From Nautilus pompilius (lineage: Eukaryota; Mollusca; Cephalopoda; Nautilida; Nautilidae), in assembly GCA_018389105.1 (NCBI GenBank), contig JACATO010001046.1, positions 562,846 through 626,845 of the forward strand: a stretch of DNA of 64,000 bases. The letters run 5' to 3'. Positions within the stretch are counted from its first letter, which is position 1. Each line of letters opens with the position of its first letter. Positions 24,442-35,977 of the stretch are shown here, piece by piece. The notes beneath the pieces are model-generated. The model was not told the origin of the DNA and did not search any database. It worked only from the letters and a program-made list of their open reading frames with translations. The position numbers and the translations under genes were made by a program.

Positions 24442-24967
24442 TGGCTCAGTGGGTTATAACTCCCTGGGTAAGAAAACCAAGATCGAAGCTAATAGCGTAC
24501 GGGGTTTCTATCTGTCTACATCTTGTAGGTTTCCCGTCTGCGGCTGTTGGTCTCACGGTAGGTGGCTCTCCAGGATGTACAAAGAGTTCGGTGCGGTTTA
24601 AAATGGAAATTATAAACCGGAAGAACAGTAAAATGGCGACTCGGTCGGTGTTGGAGAAACTTGTTCGATGATCGCGGCGTTATGCCAGAGAGGGGGACCT
24701 CGAACAGGGTACCCGCCGAGTGAGGCGACGGCTCCTCGACGGAAACGTTTCGCATTAACGCCAGGTGGCGCAGAAGCTTTCGCCTGACCGTCCATCGGCC
24801 GAGCATCCGCCTCTGCCGAAGAGTCCTCCCCGAACTGTACTCGGGTAGCTCGCTCACCAAGGCTGGTACCGCCCAATCCGTCCCCATCCCTTCTAGCTCC
24901 CTGCCTTAAAATAATCCTCAGACCTCAAAAGTCAGGATTCGGGTTCAACAACAACAACAACAACAAA
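24442..24967 (+). mobile_element. tRNA-derived SINE-like element(s) with (CAA)n tail
   Basis: An A-box-like TGGCTCAGTGGG at 24442 and a second tRNA-like start, GGTGGCGCAGAAGC, near 24763 precede a body ending in a (CAA)n run at 24945-24966. The terminal body segment is shared with 1976-2050. Two starts suggest two nested or adjacent SINEs. The B box is degenerate. The minus-strand frames across it are antisense readings of the repeat. Confidence 0.5.
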
Positions 24968-24969
24968 AA

Positions 24970-26615
24970 GGACTTTTAATAGAAAGTACAAAATATTTAA
25001 AATGGGCGTAATTCCGTGTGGAAATAAATGCAAGTTAAGTTTTAGACTGAGCAGTTATCGAAACAGATTCCAATACTACAACAGAGGAGGGTTTTCTGAT
25101 TGACTCCATTAGATCAAATAAATCAGAAGCGCCTAACAGAGTTCGTCTTATTTACTAAGAAGATAGCGTGGGCAAGAAGAGTCGGGGTTAAAGATTAAGT
25201 TGTTTATTCATATGGCGGATGCAGGATAATACGGCCAGGGATATTAGAGAAACATTTTACATAATGAAATCGTGTTACACTGGTCCCAGATGCCGGAGAA
25301 TTCTGACGACCTATTTTAAATCAGATAGAGCGGAAGGACCCGATAACATTCGTTCTAGGTTGGGGGTGAACACTGAATCGGAGATGTTACCTTTTAAGTT
25401 AAATTGTTTCTCGAGTACTAAATACACTGTAGTATCACCATGGGGAAAGATCCGTGTGCATGAACCTTCCCATGAAAATCTTTCATGTCTCTCAGAGTAC
25501 CAAATCAAGATCTGTGGGCGGTACATCGCTACTGCTGTGTTTTCAAACATCTTGTTACTTATTTACGTAATGATGGATAATTGCGCCATAGGAATTTTGG
25601 TCTGGAAACATTTTTTCTAGTGAACAGCAGCCCAAATAAACTGGCTGACGAAACCTATGTCCTTTATATCCATTTTCCGGGAAAAAAAATTTTAATGCAG
25701 TTCCGCATCGATTAGTTTACTAGAAAGATTTGGAAAATCGGTCTACGTCTTTGATCTTCGGTTATAGGGGAACGATGCTTACTTTCGTAACAGTCTGTCT
25801 ACGAGTCGTTTGATGCTTGTTCTGTCAGTAAATTGTCCTAAGGATATGTTTTACGTATTTTCAGTAATAGTAATGATACTGGCATTTTCTCATCTTGTCA
25901 TAAAAGCTTACAGGTGACTGGTATATTACTTAGGTAAAGCTGAAAACTAGAATAACACTAAGATTTTAAAGACCCGAATGAAAGTCACGTATAAATCAAC
26001 CTAAAAGGTGAGAAATTAAATTTTGATATTTCCAGGTATCATTCATTTTAGGATCGGGCATTGAGAAAGTGACTGGTCTAATGCTTGAAAGATGAAATGT
26101 TACTTATGTAAAAGAGGGGAAAGAGCTTAGGGATTTTAGTTGCATACTAAAGAGTCCGATACTAACGAAATATGCGAGCCCATCGTGAATAGTAAGAACT
26201 TCAGAAGCACGACTTGTCACTAGAGTGAGAGCAGTAAGTAACTGTACTTTACTCCACCGCTTTTCGGTGGGTGTAAGGTTGACTACCTACTATAAGTTAA
26301 GACAGAGTAGTAAGCAGTGGATCGTACCTTTATTTTGTGGATGCTGTTCGAGGGGCCGAAAACAAATGTAATGAGAATAAGAAGTGTTTTTTTTTTCTTT
26401 TACATACGACAACAAAAAAACTGAAATGCATCAGATTAAGGGAAAACTATGCATTTATGTTGTTGATACTATCAGACGTGGCTGAACTGAATGGAATTTA
26501 ATACTAGAGAAGCAACTGTTTTATGAAATCTGGGTGGGTTATCGAAAAAAAAACATAACTTCTCATTATCTTCAAATTGCTTGTTTTGGGGGTTTTGTAT
26601 AAAAGACATCAACTA
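24970..26615. other. Unique DNA, no supported gene
   Basis: A 133-codon plus-strand frame (25219-25620) with overlapping minus-strand frames has no recognisable domain. A perfect small hairpin CCACCG/CGGTGG lies near 26255; it is not a histone 3' stem-loop. Nothing else is supported. Confidence 0.5.
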
Positions 26616-26617
26616 AT

Positions 26618-26712
26618 GGCTAATTAGCTCAGTAGGGTGATAGTTTTTGTCTCACTGTAGCAACTAAACAACTAAGATTACCTTTTTCATTACGTGGTAG
26701 TTTCGAATAGTC
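26618..26712 (+). mobile_element. tRNA-like SINE head
   Basis: TAGCTCAGTAGG at 26625 is a perfect A box, and TAGTTTCGAATAGTC near 26698 approximates a B box about 72 bases downstream. The cloverleaf does not close, so it is not a functional tRNA gene. A decayed tRNA-derived SINE promoter is the best reading. From 26720 to 27500 no feature is seen. Confidence 0.4.
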
Positions 26713-27500
26713 TATTATTTCCGGTTCCTGTGCAGGGGGTGCACCGCAGCGCGATGGGCCATCGATGCCAGTTATATTTTGGTAATCTAACAGGGTTGTC
26801 TCCCCCCCTTTGAGTTTAGATTATCGTTTGACCAAATGAGGACTCTACAACTGTCCAAAGTCCCCAGAATTCCCTTGCTTATTCGTTTTCAGGTGTACTC
26901 CGGTAGTAAAGTTTTCAAATATGAATGCTAATTGCTTCTTTCGCATGCCAAGGTCTGTTAATGAAATAGCGCAACATGTCACATTATATTAAGAAAATGG
27001 ATGAAAACCACGCGGCAGGGATCTCGGGAAGGTGAGGATAATAAACCGTTGCGCAATTTCCGACTTCGCGTCAAGGACAGTAAGCAGAACGAGCAACGTG
27101 TGTAAGGGTGCACGCGCCGTCTCTAAGTATGAGAAGTATTAATAAGCCAGATTAATGGTATTTGTTCCAACTGCTGATTAGTGATCACAGATTCGCAGGC
27201 TATTGGTGGACACTCGACTGATTATTCTTGCATGCTTAGTTTACGAACGAGGTGGGAGACACATCGTGACTTGTCTATATCTTCAGGAGTTTTTCAGTTT
27301 TATTGGTTTGAATTAAACCGAGGTTTTAATTCTATTTTAAATACGAAGATGTAGTTTATTTTAATAAATAAATTTGAAACAGAAATATTAATCAAATTTC
27401 GATAAGAATTATTCCACCTTTAAAAAATATTTCCCATTAAAATGATCAGTAGAGAAAGGGATAGATTAAAGCACCAGTAATTTCTAATTAAATGTATAAA

Positions 27501-28686
27501 TGAGGCTATAATCGACGTCATATGCTTACTTATAGATGAGGCTATAATCGACGTCATATGCTTACTTATAGATGAGGCTATAATCGACGTCATATGTTTA
27601 CCATAGATGAGGCTATAATCGACCTCATATGCTTACTTATAGATGAGGCTATAATCAACGTCATATATTTGCCTATAGATGAGGCTATAATCGACGTCAT
27701 ATGCTTACTTATAGATGAGGCTATAATCGACGTCATATATTTGCCTATAGATGAGGCTATAATCGACCTCATATGCTTACTTATAGATGAGGCTATAATC
27801 AACGTCATATATTTGCCTATAGATGAGGCTATAATCGACGTCATATGCTTACCCATAGATGAGGCTATAATCGACGTCATATATTTGCCTATAGATGAGG
27901 CTATAATCGACCTCATATACTTACTTATAGATGAGGCTATAATCGACCTCATATGCTTACCTATAGATGAGGCTATAATTGACGTCATATATTTGCCTAT
28001 AGATGAGGCTATAATCGACATTATATGCTTACTTATAGATGAGGCTATAATCGATGTCATATATTTGCCTATAGATGAGGCTATAATCGACATTATATGC
28101 TTACTTATAGATGAGGCTATAATCGACGTCATATATTTCCCTATAGATGAGACTATAATCGACGTCATATGCTTACTTATAGATGAGGCTATAATCGACG
28201 TCATATATTTCCCTATAGATGAGACTATAATCGACCTCATATGCTTACTTATAGATGAGGCTATAATCAACGTCATATATTTGCCTATAGATGAGGCTAT
28301 AATCGACGTCATATGCTTACCCATAGATGAGGCTATAATCGACGTCATATATTTGCCTATAGATGAGGCTATAATCGACATTATATGCTTACTTATAGAT
28401 AAGGCTATAATCGATGTCATATATTTGCCTATAGATGAGGCTATAATCGACGTCATATGCTTACCCATAGATGAGGCTATAATCGACGTCATATATTTGC
28501 CTATAGATGAGGCTATAATCGACCTCATATACTTACTTATAGATGAGGCTATAATCGACCTCATATGCTTACCTATAGATGAGGCTATAATCGACGTCAT
28601 ATGTTTACAGGAGATGAGACTATAATCGACATTATATGCTTATGTATAGATGAGACTACAATGGACGTCATATACTTAGACATCAA
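27501..28686. repeat. 36-bp satellite, 33 units, open on both strands
   Basis: The unit is GATGAGGCTATAATCGACGT then CATATGCTTACTTATA, 36 bp. Units start at 27501, 27537, 27573 and 27608, then every 36 bp to 28580, then 28615 and 28651. Two 35-bp units (starting 27573 and 28580) flank a 28-unit core that stays in frame. In the core the plus strand reads a 12-residue repeat, IDEAIID(V/L/I)I(C/Y)L(L/P). C-type and Y-type units mostly alternate, giving a 72-bp higher-order unit, and multi-unit blocks are duplicated. The minus strand is open too (ASSIGKYMTSII). No promoter, splice site or good start is seen. Confidence 0.95.
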
Positions 28687-28982
28687 CGGTCAAAGCGTAT
28701 GACGACGATTACATCCACATCTATACATCTAATTAAAGATTACTCATGCTGTAACAACTTAACCCTTGTAACATTTAGCCCCAGTCTTCTCCGCGAATCC
28801 TTTTCTTCACGACCGGTCGCGCAGTAGGTCACTCTTCCGCTTCTTGGAATTAGCCTCAAACTGTAAGCCCGTTCAATTCTGCGAATACTTGAATCTACTG
28901 TGGAATTCACGCCAAAACAACCAGCAGTAGGGAATATAAGAAGTTCCGTCGTTTTTTTTATTGCCATCGTTGTGTCGTGAAG

Positions 28983-29176
28983 CAGTGAGCGCGGCCCGCT
29001 CTTTAACTCATCGCTAAATTAAGGAACCGACTCAAGTTAGCCGAGCACCTGGCGGCGAACTCGCCGCGGCTGCTGACCTGAGCTGGTAGCGCGCAACAGA
29101 GTCTACGGAATAAGTGAAAAACAGTACTCACTCGGCATACAGTCAGTCCGGCCTGGCCCGAGATTGGCCACCCCTG
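28983..29176. mobile_element. Possible hAT-type MITE end
   Basis: Read on the minus strand from 29176, the sequence CAGGGGTGGCCAATCTCGGG matches the common terminal-inverted-repeat style of hAT elements. A CAGTGAGCGCGGCCCG at 28983 could be the other end but matches poorly. No 8-bp target duplication is found. No transposase frame lies between. From 29180 to 29785 no other feature is seen. Confidence 0.3.
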
Positions 29177-29786
29177 CTTTACCCATAGAAACCCCCCCTC
29201 CCTTCGGACCAAACCTGTCCACACGTCGTCCGACAAACCGGCTCTCGCTCCGTCAAGTGCCGATTTCATTTGGTAAACGGATTAGTCCCAGAGGAATTGC
29301 CGTCATTCGACCGACGACCGTGATTGAACTATAGGCAGGCCGTTGCCGAGATCGATCGGTGCCTGATGCTTCGGCGGGTTGTCGAAAGTTTCCGAAATGA
29401 AGCGCAGTTAGGTCGGCCGGAGACAGACAGACATGGCCGGGGATCTCTGGGACTTAGTTTACTTTGGGGCAGCAACAACAAGCGACCCCTTTTCTTTTCG
29501 ATGACTTAATGATTGCTTCTCAGAACTACCCTCATCCGGTAGAACTTTAAAAACTTGCCTTAGACCTCTCAAAAACAAAAAAATAACCAGTGCGGTATAT
29601 TATCAAAATTATTATTTGAATTTGTCGCAGGGGAGGTTGTAACTGCTTTTAATTATCAAAAAATCTTTTAAAAATAATCTTTTGCGATGAAAAACTTATT
29701 TTCAGATAAAGAAAGATTTTAAAATGAGATAATTGTTTTAAGGTTTCTTTCAATTTTATCAAAGTAACGCCGATATTTTCATCTAG

Positions 29787-30264
29787 TCTCTCTCTTTGTA
29801 CACACGTCATATCTCTCTGTACTGACGTCATATCACTCTGTACTGGTGTCTTCTCTGTACTGACGTCATATCTCTCTGTACTGGTGTTCTCTCTGTACTG
29901 ACGTCATATCACTCTGTACTGGTGTCCTCTATCTCATTGTACACACGTCATATCACTCTGTACTGGTGTCTTCTCTGTACTGACGTCATCTCTCTCTGTA
30001 CTTGTGTCCTCTCTCTTTGTACACACGTCATATATCTCTGTACTGACGTCATATCACTCTGTACTGGTGTCTTCTCTGTACTGACGTCATCTCTCTCTGT
30101 ACTGGTGTCTTCTCTGTACTGACGTCATATCTCTCTGTACTGACGTCGTATCACTCTGTACTGGTGTCCTCTATCTCTTTGTACACACGTCATATCTCTC
30201 TGTACTGGTGTCCTCTCTCTTTGTACACACGTCATATCTCTCTCTGTACTGACGTTTCTCTCTC
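29787..30264 (+). repeat. CRE minisatellite E
   Basis: TCTCTGTACTGACGTCATATC alternates with CACTCTGTACTGGTGTC and TCTTTGTACACACGTCATATC blocks in a mixed higher-order order. Full CREs, TGGTGTC decay forms and CACGTCA forms coexist. The open frames across it are artefacts. Confidence 0.95.
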
Positions 30265-30342
30265 TCGTCTTAGTGGAAGTCGTATAACCTTTACGTTAAT
30301 AAAAGAATAAAGGCCAACTTGAGTCCTCTTCCTTTGACTTAC

Positions 30343-30403
30343 CTCGCTTCACCAGCCGATTAACAGCTTTCAGAGATCTAATAATCAAGCAATATTTTAG
30401 AGA
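30343..30403 (-). CDS. Candidate internal coding exon (61 nt), gene unknown
   Basis: On the minus strand an acceptor (AATTGTTTTCAG, ending 30404) and a perfect donor (AG then GTAAGTCAA, starting 30342) bracket 61 bases. Exactly one frame is open, reading SLKYCLIIRSLKAVNRLVKR with one base left over (phase 1 donor). Composition is coding-like, but no family is recognised and no partner exon is found. It lies 80 bases from CRE minisatellite E. Confidence 0.3.
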
Positions 30404-30499
30404 CTGAAAACAATTTGTCTCCGACATATTTAGCGAAATGAGAACCGTCCATCAGTGCCACTTTTTTTTTTAGGTTTATTCATTGTGAGCGGCTGAACG

Positions 30500-31230
30500 G
30501 ATTAGCGTGGGGTGGATAGGTGGATGGGGGTAAGCGAGGTACTGACAGGGATCGAGTCAGCGATCGCCGCTTTAACCCCTGGGGGACTGCGAACGGGACA
30601 CCGTCGCAAAAACGCTACGTTACTCGGTGTCGGTGACGGAGAAATGTCTATGCAGGAAAAGAGAGCTGTGCGACGCCACACCGGAGCAGAGAATAACAGC
30701 TCAGGCTGCCGCCATCGTCTCCTCTTCCGTTCTGGGCTGTTCCAAGGATTTCGTCTCTCTCAGCCGGATGCGTTGTGGTCTTCTGGCCGACATCCAACGG
30801 ATCCCAACCGTCCCCAGAGTTGTCAGACCGATCCGGACGAGCCAAACTTAATCCGTCCATATAGCGTTTCCGGTAAAGTCTCACGTCAAGAGGGGAGATT
30901 ATATACTCGCTACTGGCACAACGGGAACTCAACGCGCCCCCTTTCGACCAAACCTGGTGTCCATGACGGGGGATGCACGTGTTCGAACGGCATAAAGACC
31001 AGGTGGGAGTAAGTAAATCATCCCCACCAGAGGAGGTAATGGCTTTAAGCGTCACGGCCGATCATCCGAGTCATGGATTGTCAGCGGTTAATCGTGAAGT
31101 AGCGACGGTGCCTTCTCTCCCACACCATGAGCTCTACAGCCGTACATTAAGAAGGAAACATAACCCAGTTTCTGTACTACTCCCTCCCCTATCCCATTTC
31201 AATAATTTCTTAATAATACTAGAAAATTGA
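30500..31230. other. CpG-denser segment with unresolved frames
   Basis: Both strands are open here (30512-31012 plus, 30648-31055 minus). They share no recognisable domain, and the reading resembles an old interspersed repeat. A GTAAGTAAA donor-like site lies at 31008. I cannot support a gene. Confidence 0.35.
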
Positions 31231-31265
31231 ACAGCAGTTATTTAGACATTTAGACGTCTGTCCCT

Positions 31266-31296
31266 TTTCGAAATATCGGCACCATGTTTCATCAGG
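31266..31296 (-). repeat. CTGATGA...CGAAA hairpin-module copy
   Basis: On the minus strand CTGATGA is followed after 18 bases by CGAAA. GAAACAT can pair imperfectly with ATATTTC around GGTGCCG. It is the fifth copy of the module family at 3.1-4.4 kb. Confidence 0.4.
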
Positions 31297-31361
31297 TGGT
31301 CTTTAAGTCAGAAACCCATTTCAGTTTATACAGTGATTCTGCGATGCACGGGAAAATCCGG

Positions 31362-31435
31362 TGACGTCAGTAACTTGGTCAGCCATTAGAAAAATGGCGG
31401 ATCCTGTCTCTATGTTTTTAACTAAAGAAGAATAA
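31362..31435 (+). promoter_or_regulatory. CRE followed by ATGGCGG start box
   Basis: TGACGTCA at 31362-31369 is followed by AAAAATGGCGGATCC with ATG at 31394. The frame runs 13 codons (MADPVSMFLTKEE) to a stop. This is another CRE/ATGGCG pair. It could be a short peptide, a promoter relic or chance. Confidence 0.3.
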
Positions 31436-31630
31436 CTAAGAATGCCATAAATTTTTAGATGAAAGCTGGAGTTTTACAGAAATCTTAGCGATGTGGCAGG
31501 CAGTATTTACAAATACGTTTCTTTCAAACTATTGGGTAGCAGTAGACACTAGATATTTGTCAAGCAACGATTTAAAGAATTCGAAGCGTCGCCATCATGT
31601 TAATTTTTATCTCAACCGACGTGGAACTCT

Positions 31631-31900
31631 GGATAACCGGACGACAGATATTAGTGCGTTCTATCGAAGTTGGTTAAGAGAATACCCTCTTATCCGGATA
31701 ACCGGACGACAGATATTAGTGCGTTCTTTCGAAGTTGGTTAAGAGAATACCCTCTTATCCGGATAACCGGATGACAGATATTAGTGCGTTCTATCGAAGT
31801 TGGTTAAGAGATTACCCTCTTATCCGGATAACCGGACGACAGATATTAGTGCGTTCTATCGAAGTTGGTTAAGAGAATACCTCTTATCCGATTAACCGGA
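31631..31900. repeat. 65-bp tandem array, four units
   Basis: Units start at 31631, 31696, 31761 and 31826 (65 bp); a last truncated unit begins near 31890. Each contains AAGAGAATACCCTCTT, whose ends can pair, and a TATCCGGATA palindrome at the junction. It therefore has regular hairpin potential. Near-identity of units indicates recent expansion. Confidence 0.95.
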
Positions 31901-32479
31901 CGACTTTATTTTAAGAAACGTTGGCGTTAATTTTCCGTTCAGGTTTTCGCTTACTTTGTTAACATTTTTTTAATGTGTGTTTGTAGAAAACAAAAAATAC
32001 CAGCAGATCTGATACTTCCCTTTCGCGATCAACATTTCGAACTAACCGAGTCCCAGAGAGACATCTTATTGATCGCCAGTCCTCCCCTGTAGCAATTTAG
32101 CGCTTACCACCAACGGCAACTGTCAGCTCGCCCGTCTCGGCAGCCCGACGGGAACTCGACCCGAGAACAAATAAGCCACTTCCCGACCCGGGTCGCCGGT
32201 GTAATATCAGCTGAGATGTCTTGCAAGAAAAATTTTTTTTTAAAAAAAAAGCCCCTATCGTATCAAGAAAGTTCCTTTTATCTTTATTTTTATTTTCTTC
32301 CAAATGTAACCGAGCCGAAATTCCGTCTTTGTGGTGCGAATGTCCCCAGCGGGAGACCAAACTAAGAATGTAAACCATGACAGCCTCCGAACGTAAGTCT
32401 CTCGCTTTAGAGACGCCGCCGTAGTGGATTATCGATTTCCGTCCTCTCTCAACGCCCACTCGGTACTTGCAATTAAGTA

Positions 32480-32990
32480 CAGTCGACCCCCCCCCCGCGT
32501 AATCGCAGCCCCGGTTATTCGCGGCCCCAGTTATTCGCGACCCCGGTTATTCGCGGCCCCAGTTATTCGCGACCCCAGATATTCGCGGTCCCGGTTATTC
32601 GCGGAATTCTCCTCAGAACCAAACTAATAATTGTTCGTGTAAACCCCCGCTTTTATGGCTTTTTTCGTGGCGATATATATTTTTTCACGCTTTTTAACGC
32701 TAAATTATTAATAACAATATAATTTACTAATTTTGTAATATAAATACTAACGTAAATTCAAATATAAAACAAACGCTATTGACTGGAGGTTTGAAAGTAG
32801 CCAATCCGAGAGCGTTGTTCATTTCTCCTCGCTGCTGATTGGCTGCTGCCCACGAGGCGCCGTCTCAGGCAGATGCAGCCCAGCATCATCCCAGTTTACC
32901 GTGTGTAGCTATCTCGAGTGTTTCACTGAGTGTTGTATTTTTTATTAAATTATTATTATATATTTACTTATATAGGAACGTAACCCCCTC
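32480..32990 (+). mobile_element. pogo/Tigger-like terminus with 16-bp subterminal repeats
   Basis: The element begins CAGTCGACCCCCC and GTAATCGC, the style of pogo/Tigger-type terminal repeats. Six tandem 16-mers follow (CCCCGGTTATTCGCGG and variants) at 32509, 32525, 32541, 32557, 32573 and 32589. Downstream, GATTGGCTGCTGCC and a possible frame from 32839 (MAAAHEAPSQ) precede AT-rich DNA. The opposite terminus and a DDE transposase are not found, so it is probably a truncated or MITE-like copy. The repeated core may be transposase binding sites (inference). Confidence 0.5.
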
Positions 32991-32999
32991 GAATACCGG

Positions 33000-33340
33000 T
33001 AGTTCTATCTATCCACGCGGTGATTACCCTGGGACTGGGCTCCCCGAGACAAGGCCCGGTTCCGATTTATCGCATTCCGTCACTTTCGGTCACCGCTGTA
33101 AGTATGTCGACCTGCTAATTGATGGCGAACGACGAATCGTGCCCGGCCCGAGTGCGGGCAGAATGGTCCGGCCGGGGAAGCTCACGAGGACGACGTCTCC
33201 GTCTCGTTCTGAACAAAGCGAACCCGCGACAGACCGGGTGGCGATATCGCTGGAAGGATGCCAGACTTCCGATCTCCCTGTCTCGGTTCGCTCTATCGAT
33301 ACCTTCCAGTCGATCTCGCGATATTCTATAGGAGTGGCAC
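33000..33340. promoter_or_regulatory. CpG-rich segment with consensus donor
   Basis: CpG-dense DNA has frames open on both strands. A strong plus-strand donor, GTAAGTATG, lies at 33098, with the 191-codon frame from 32839 running through it. It might be the 3' end of a first exon, but no good coding signal or promoter box fixes this. From 33350 to 34690 no feature is recognised. Confidence 0.25.
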
Positions 33341-34699
33341 ACGAAGGGGGGGGGCATTTCAGATCCAATTTACAAAATGGGCATGTCTACCTTTTTTCTT
33401 TCCTCGAATATTAATACCAGTAGCATTCCTTAGGTCAAGGAACCAATTAGCCTTAAGTACGTTTAGACTTTCTTTGGTTCCCATCAGCTTTTGGTGGGGC
33501 ACTGTATATACTCGGGCGGAAGTAAACAGAAATCCTAAGGATCTTATGAACAGCAATGGATATGTTTCAGTTAACATTTCTTTAAAATTAGCTTTACTTT
33601 AAACAATTTCCAGCCTTTATAGCTTTTTTTTTAAAAAATTATTATTATTTAAAAACACAATAGCCGATCAGACAGAGTTTTCAGACTTCTTGGATTAAAT
33701 TGATTTCGTGTTCACCTTTTTAGTCATATGGTAATAAATTATTCCATTAAATCGCGCGGAGATCCGAAGGAAGAGATACTGTTATCGAGTTAATGGCAAA
33801 ATGAAAGTAGGAAGTTTTTACCCACGTGATTACTTTTAAATTCTCACCTTGACATTCTTGACTTCCAACAGTCGCGTTGTTGCCGTTTATTGTTCAATGT
33901 CAGAAAGATTGCCGGAAACAAGGCGAATACATCCAAGTCGATTTAGGAAGTGGCGATGGCAAGGAAAGAGAAAATACTGATATGTAATTGACAGACACCC
34001 GGGTTCGGTGAGCTGCTCTGATTTGTGATAACGGCGCTGTTCGGAACCCACCAGAGCTGGAGGAACGTGTCGCCAATGAAGCCTTTAATAAATTAAACAG
34101 AAATAGTAACATTTTTATAGCTTCTCCTACTCGCTAAGTTAACGGTTCTGGTCGATTCACCATCAGATTAAGGAACAACGTCTCGATGTGTTAAATAAAT
34201 AATGTCGTACATTTTAAGTGGTACTGAGGTGAAAGTAAAACGGGGTAAGTTTTTTTTCTTCCTCCATCACCACTGTAATCCAGTTCCTCTCCATCTCTCT
34301 CCATCTCTCCGTCTCTCTCTAATACCTTACTGCTGGCAGCAATAAAGTCTTAGATTAGCCTACATTTCTAGCACGCTATTACTCTAATTATCCATCTTTA
34401 AACGTTTCAATAATCCGCCAAATGAATTCATTTGGAATAACAATATTTCTCTTAAGTATTTTATCGGGAAAGTTTTGATACCTGTCAATGTGCACAGGGC
34501 CCATCTCGCAGGCAGCAGAATACACGTGAACGGAGCTTCACTATCCTACAACGATGTAGAGCGAATGGGCCATAAACTCTCGCGCGACTAACGATAATCA
34601 GGCTAGGTCTTAAGCCTGGATTAAAGTAGGCTTTAATTGGTGTTTGGAGACACCTTTAATCAGACTAGGACAAGGGTCGAAAGTTTCAAACTAGACGCA

Positions 34700-34850
34700 G
34701 ATCTGGGTGGCGAAGTGGTTTGCTAGGACACGGGATTCAGGCCGGGAAAAGAACTGACCAGACCGTTCTTTGTCTTTTACACTTAGAATTTGTTAGGTCG
34801 GGGATCGCGATCTTCGATGCTAGCAACAACAACAACAACAACAAAAAGAA
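34700..34850 (+). mobile_element. tRNA-derived SINE with (CAA)n tail
   Basis: TGGCGAAGTGGTT at 34708 is a good A box. The body ends ATCTTCGATGCTAG followed by a CAACAACAAC run at 34823-34845 and then A-rich DNA. A B-box-like TTCGATGC lies about 100 bases after the A box. The structure matches the 24.8-kb element. From 34855 to 35710 the DNA is purine-rich and featureless. Confidence 0.6.
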
Positions 34851-35712
34851 AAAAATGGGTAAATTCCATCAGAGAAAGATAGAAGTAGTGACAGTGTTGG
34901 GTAAAACAACTTTCAAAAAAAATATTAAATATTAGAAAGTTACTCGAAAGGTAGAAATAGAATAAAAAATAAAAGTGGGAATTTCATTAGTTTATAAACA
35001 TCTAAACGAAATCAAACCGGAAGAAAAGAAGGGCGATAACTGCGAATGTAGTACTAACCGGAAGCGATTTGGGAAAGTATGGAGCAAAAACCGATGGAAA
35101 GAAGACAAATGCAGTACATCATGCGAGAGAGAGAAAGAAGAGTAAGTACAGTAGACTAAAGGCTATTTGGAATGCATGGTTTAGAACGGTCTCGACATAA
35201 AGAAAGTAAATGCGGCTTATTGAACTAGAAAAGGGGAATCAGATAAGAGAGACACTGAAGCAGAAACGATTTAGAATGCATGGAGTAAAAGGGGGGAAAA
35301 AAATGTCTGGATTATAGGGGAAAAAAGTAGAAGATAACTTTAGAATATTGAATTAGTGTCTATTTTACTGTGTGGGGAGAGATTCCGTTAAAAGAGAGAT
35401 AGTTATGGTTTGTTTGTGCTTTTTTAAAGAGAAAGAGAAGACGTATGATATACTGAATTAATCTAATAGGGTAGAAATACTAAAAAAAAAAAAAAGAAGA
35501 CAAAGTCCCACCCCAGCCCCCCTTTTCGTGCTCATATGAAATATACTAAAAATATGAGAGTGCCCGGACGGGGGTTAGATTATGGCCGTGTTACGTCTAT
35601 TTCGGAATTAGTCGCCTTAACACGATAATGTAGACTGGTGAAGACCCATAACATCTTCGTTAAACCCGCCTTGTAATTTTAAATTATATTATTGTTTTGT
35701 ATTGGGGTACCC

Positions 35713-35803
35713 TTTTTTATTATTATTATGATTATTATTATTATTATTATATTATTATTATTATGAGTATTATTATTATTATTAGGATTATTTATTATTA
35801 TAG

Positions 35804-35835
<32 letters not shown>

Positions 35836-35931
35836 ATTATTATTATTATTATTAGTAATTATTATTATGTTATATTATTCTTATTATTAGTCTTCTTATT
35901 ATTATTATTATTATTATTATTAATGATTAGT

Positions 35932-35977
<46 letters not shown>

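Noticed and set aside
26255..26271. Histone 3' stem-loop
   Set aside because: The CCACCG/CGGTGG hairpin lacks the conserved stem and flanking bases, and no histone frame is nearby.
26618..26712. Functional tRNA gene
   Set aside because: The A box is perfect but the acceptor and T stems do not pair.
27590..28625. 343- and 336-codon open frames as a repeat protein
   Set aside because: The unit is 36 bp with no stop in several frames, so both strands stay open automatically; no promoter, start context or splice signals support translation.
32100..32200. Minus-strand SINE with A and B boxes
   Set aside because: The box-like sequences are only about 25 bases apart and no tail is visible.
34243..34252. 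GTAAGT donor
   Set aside because: An isolated consensus with no open exon or acceptor; similar isolated donors at 26235 and 46247 were set aside for the same reason.
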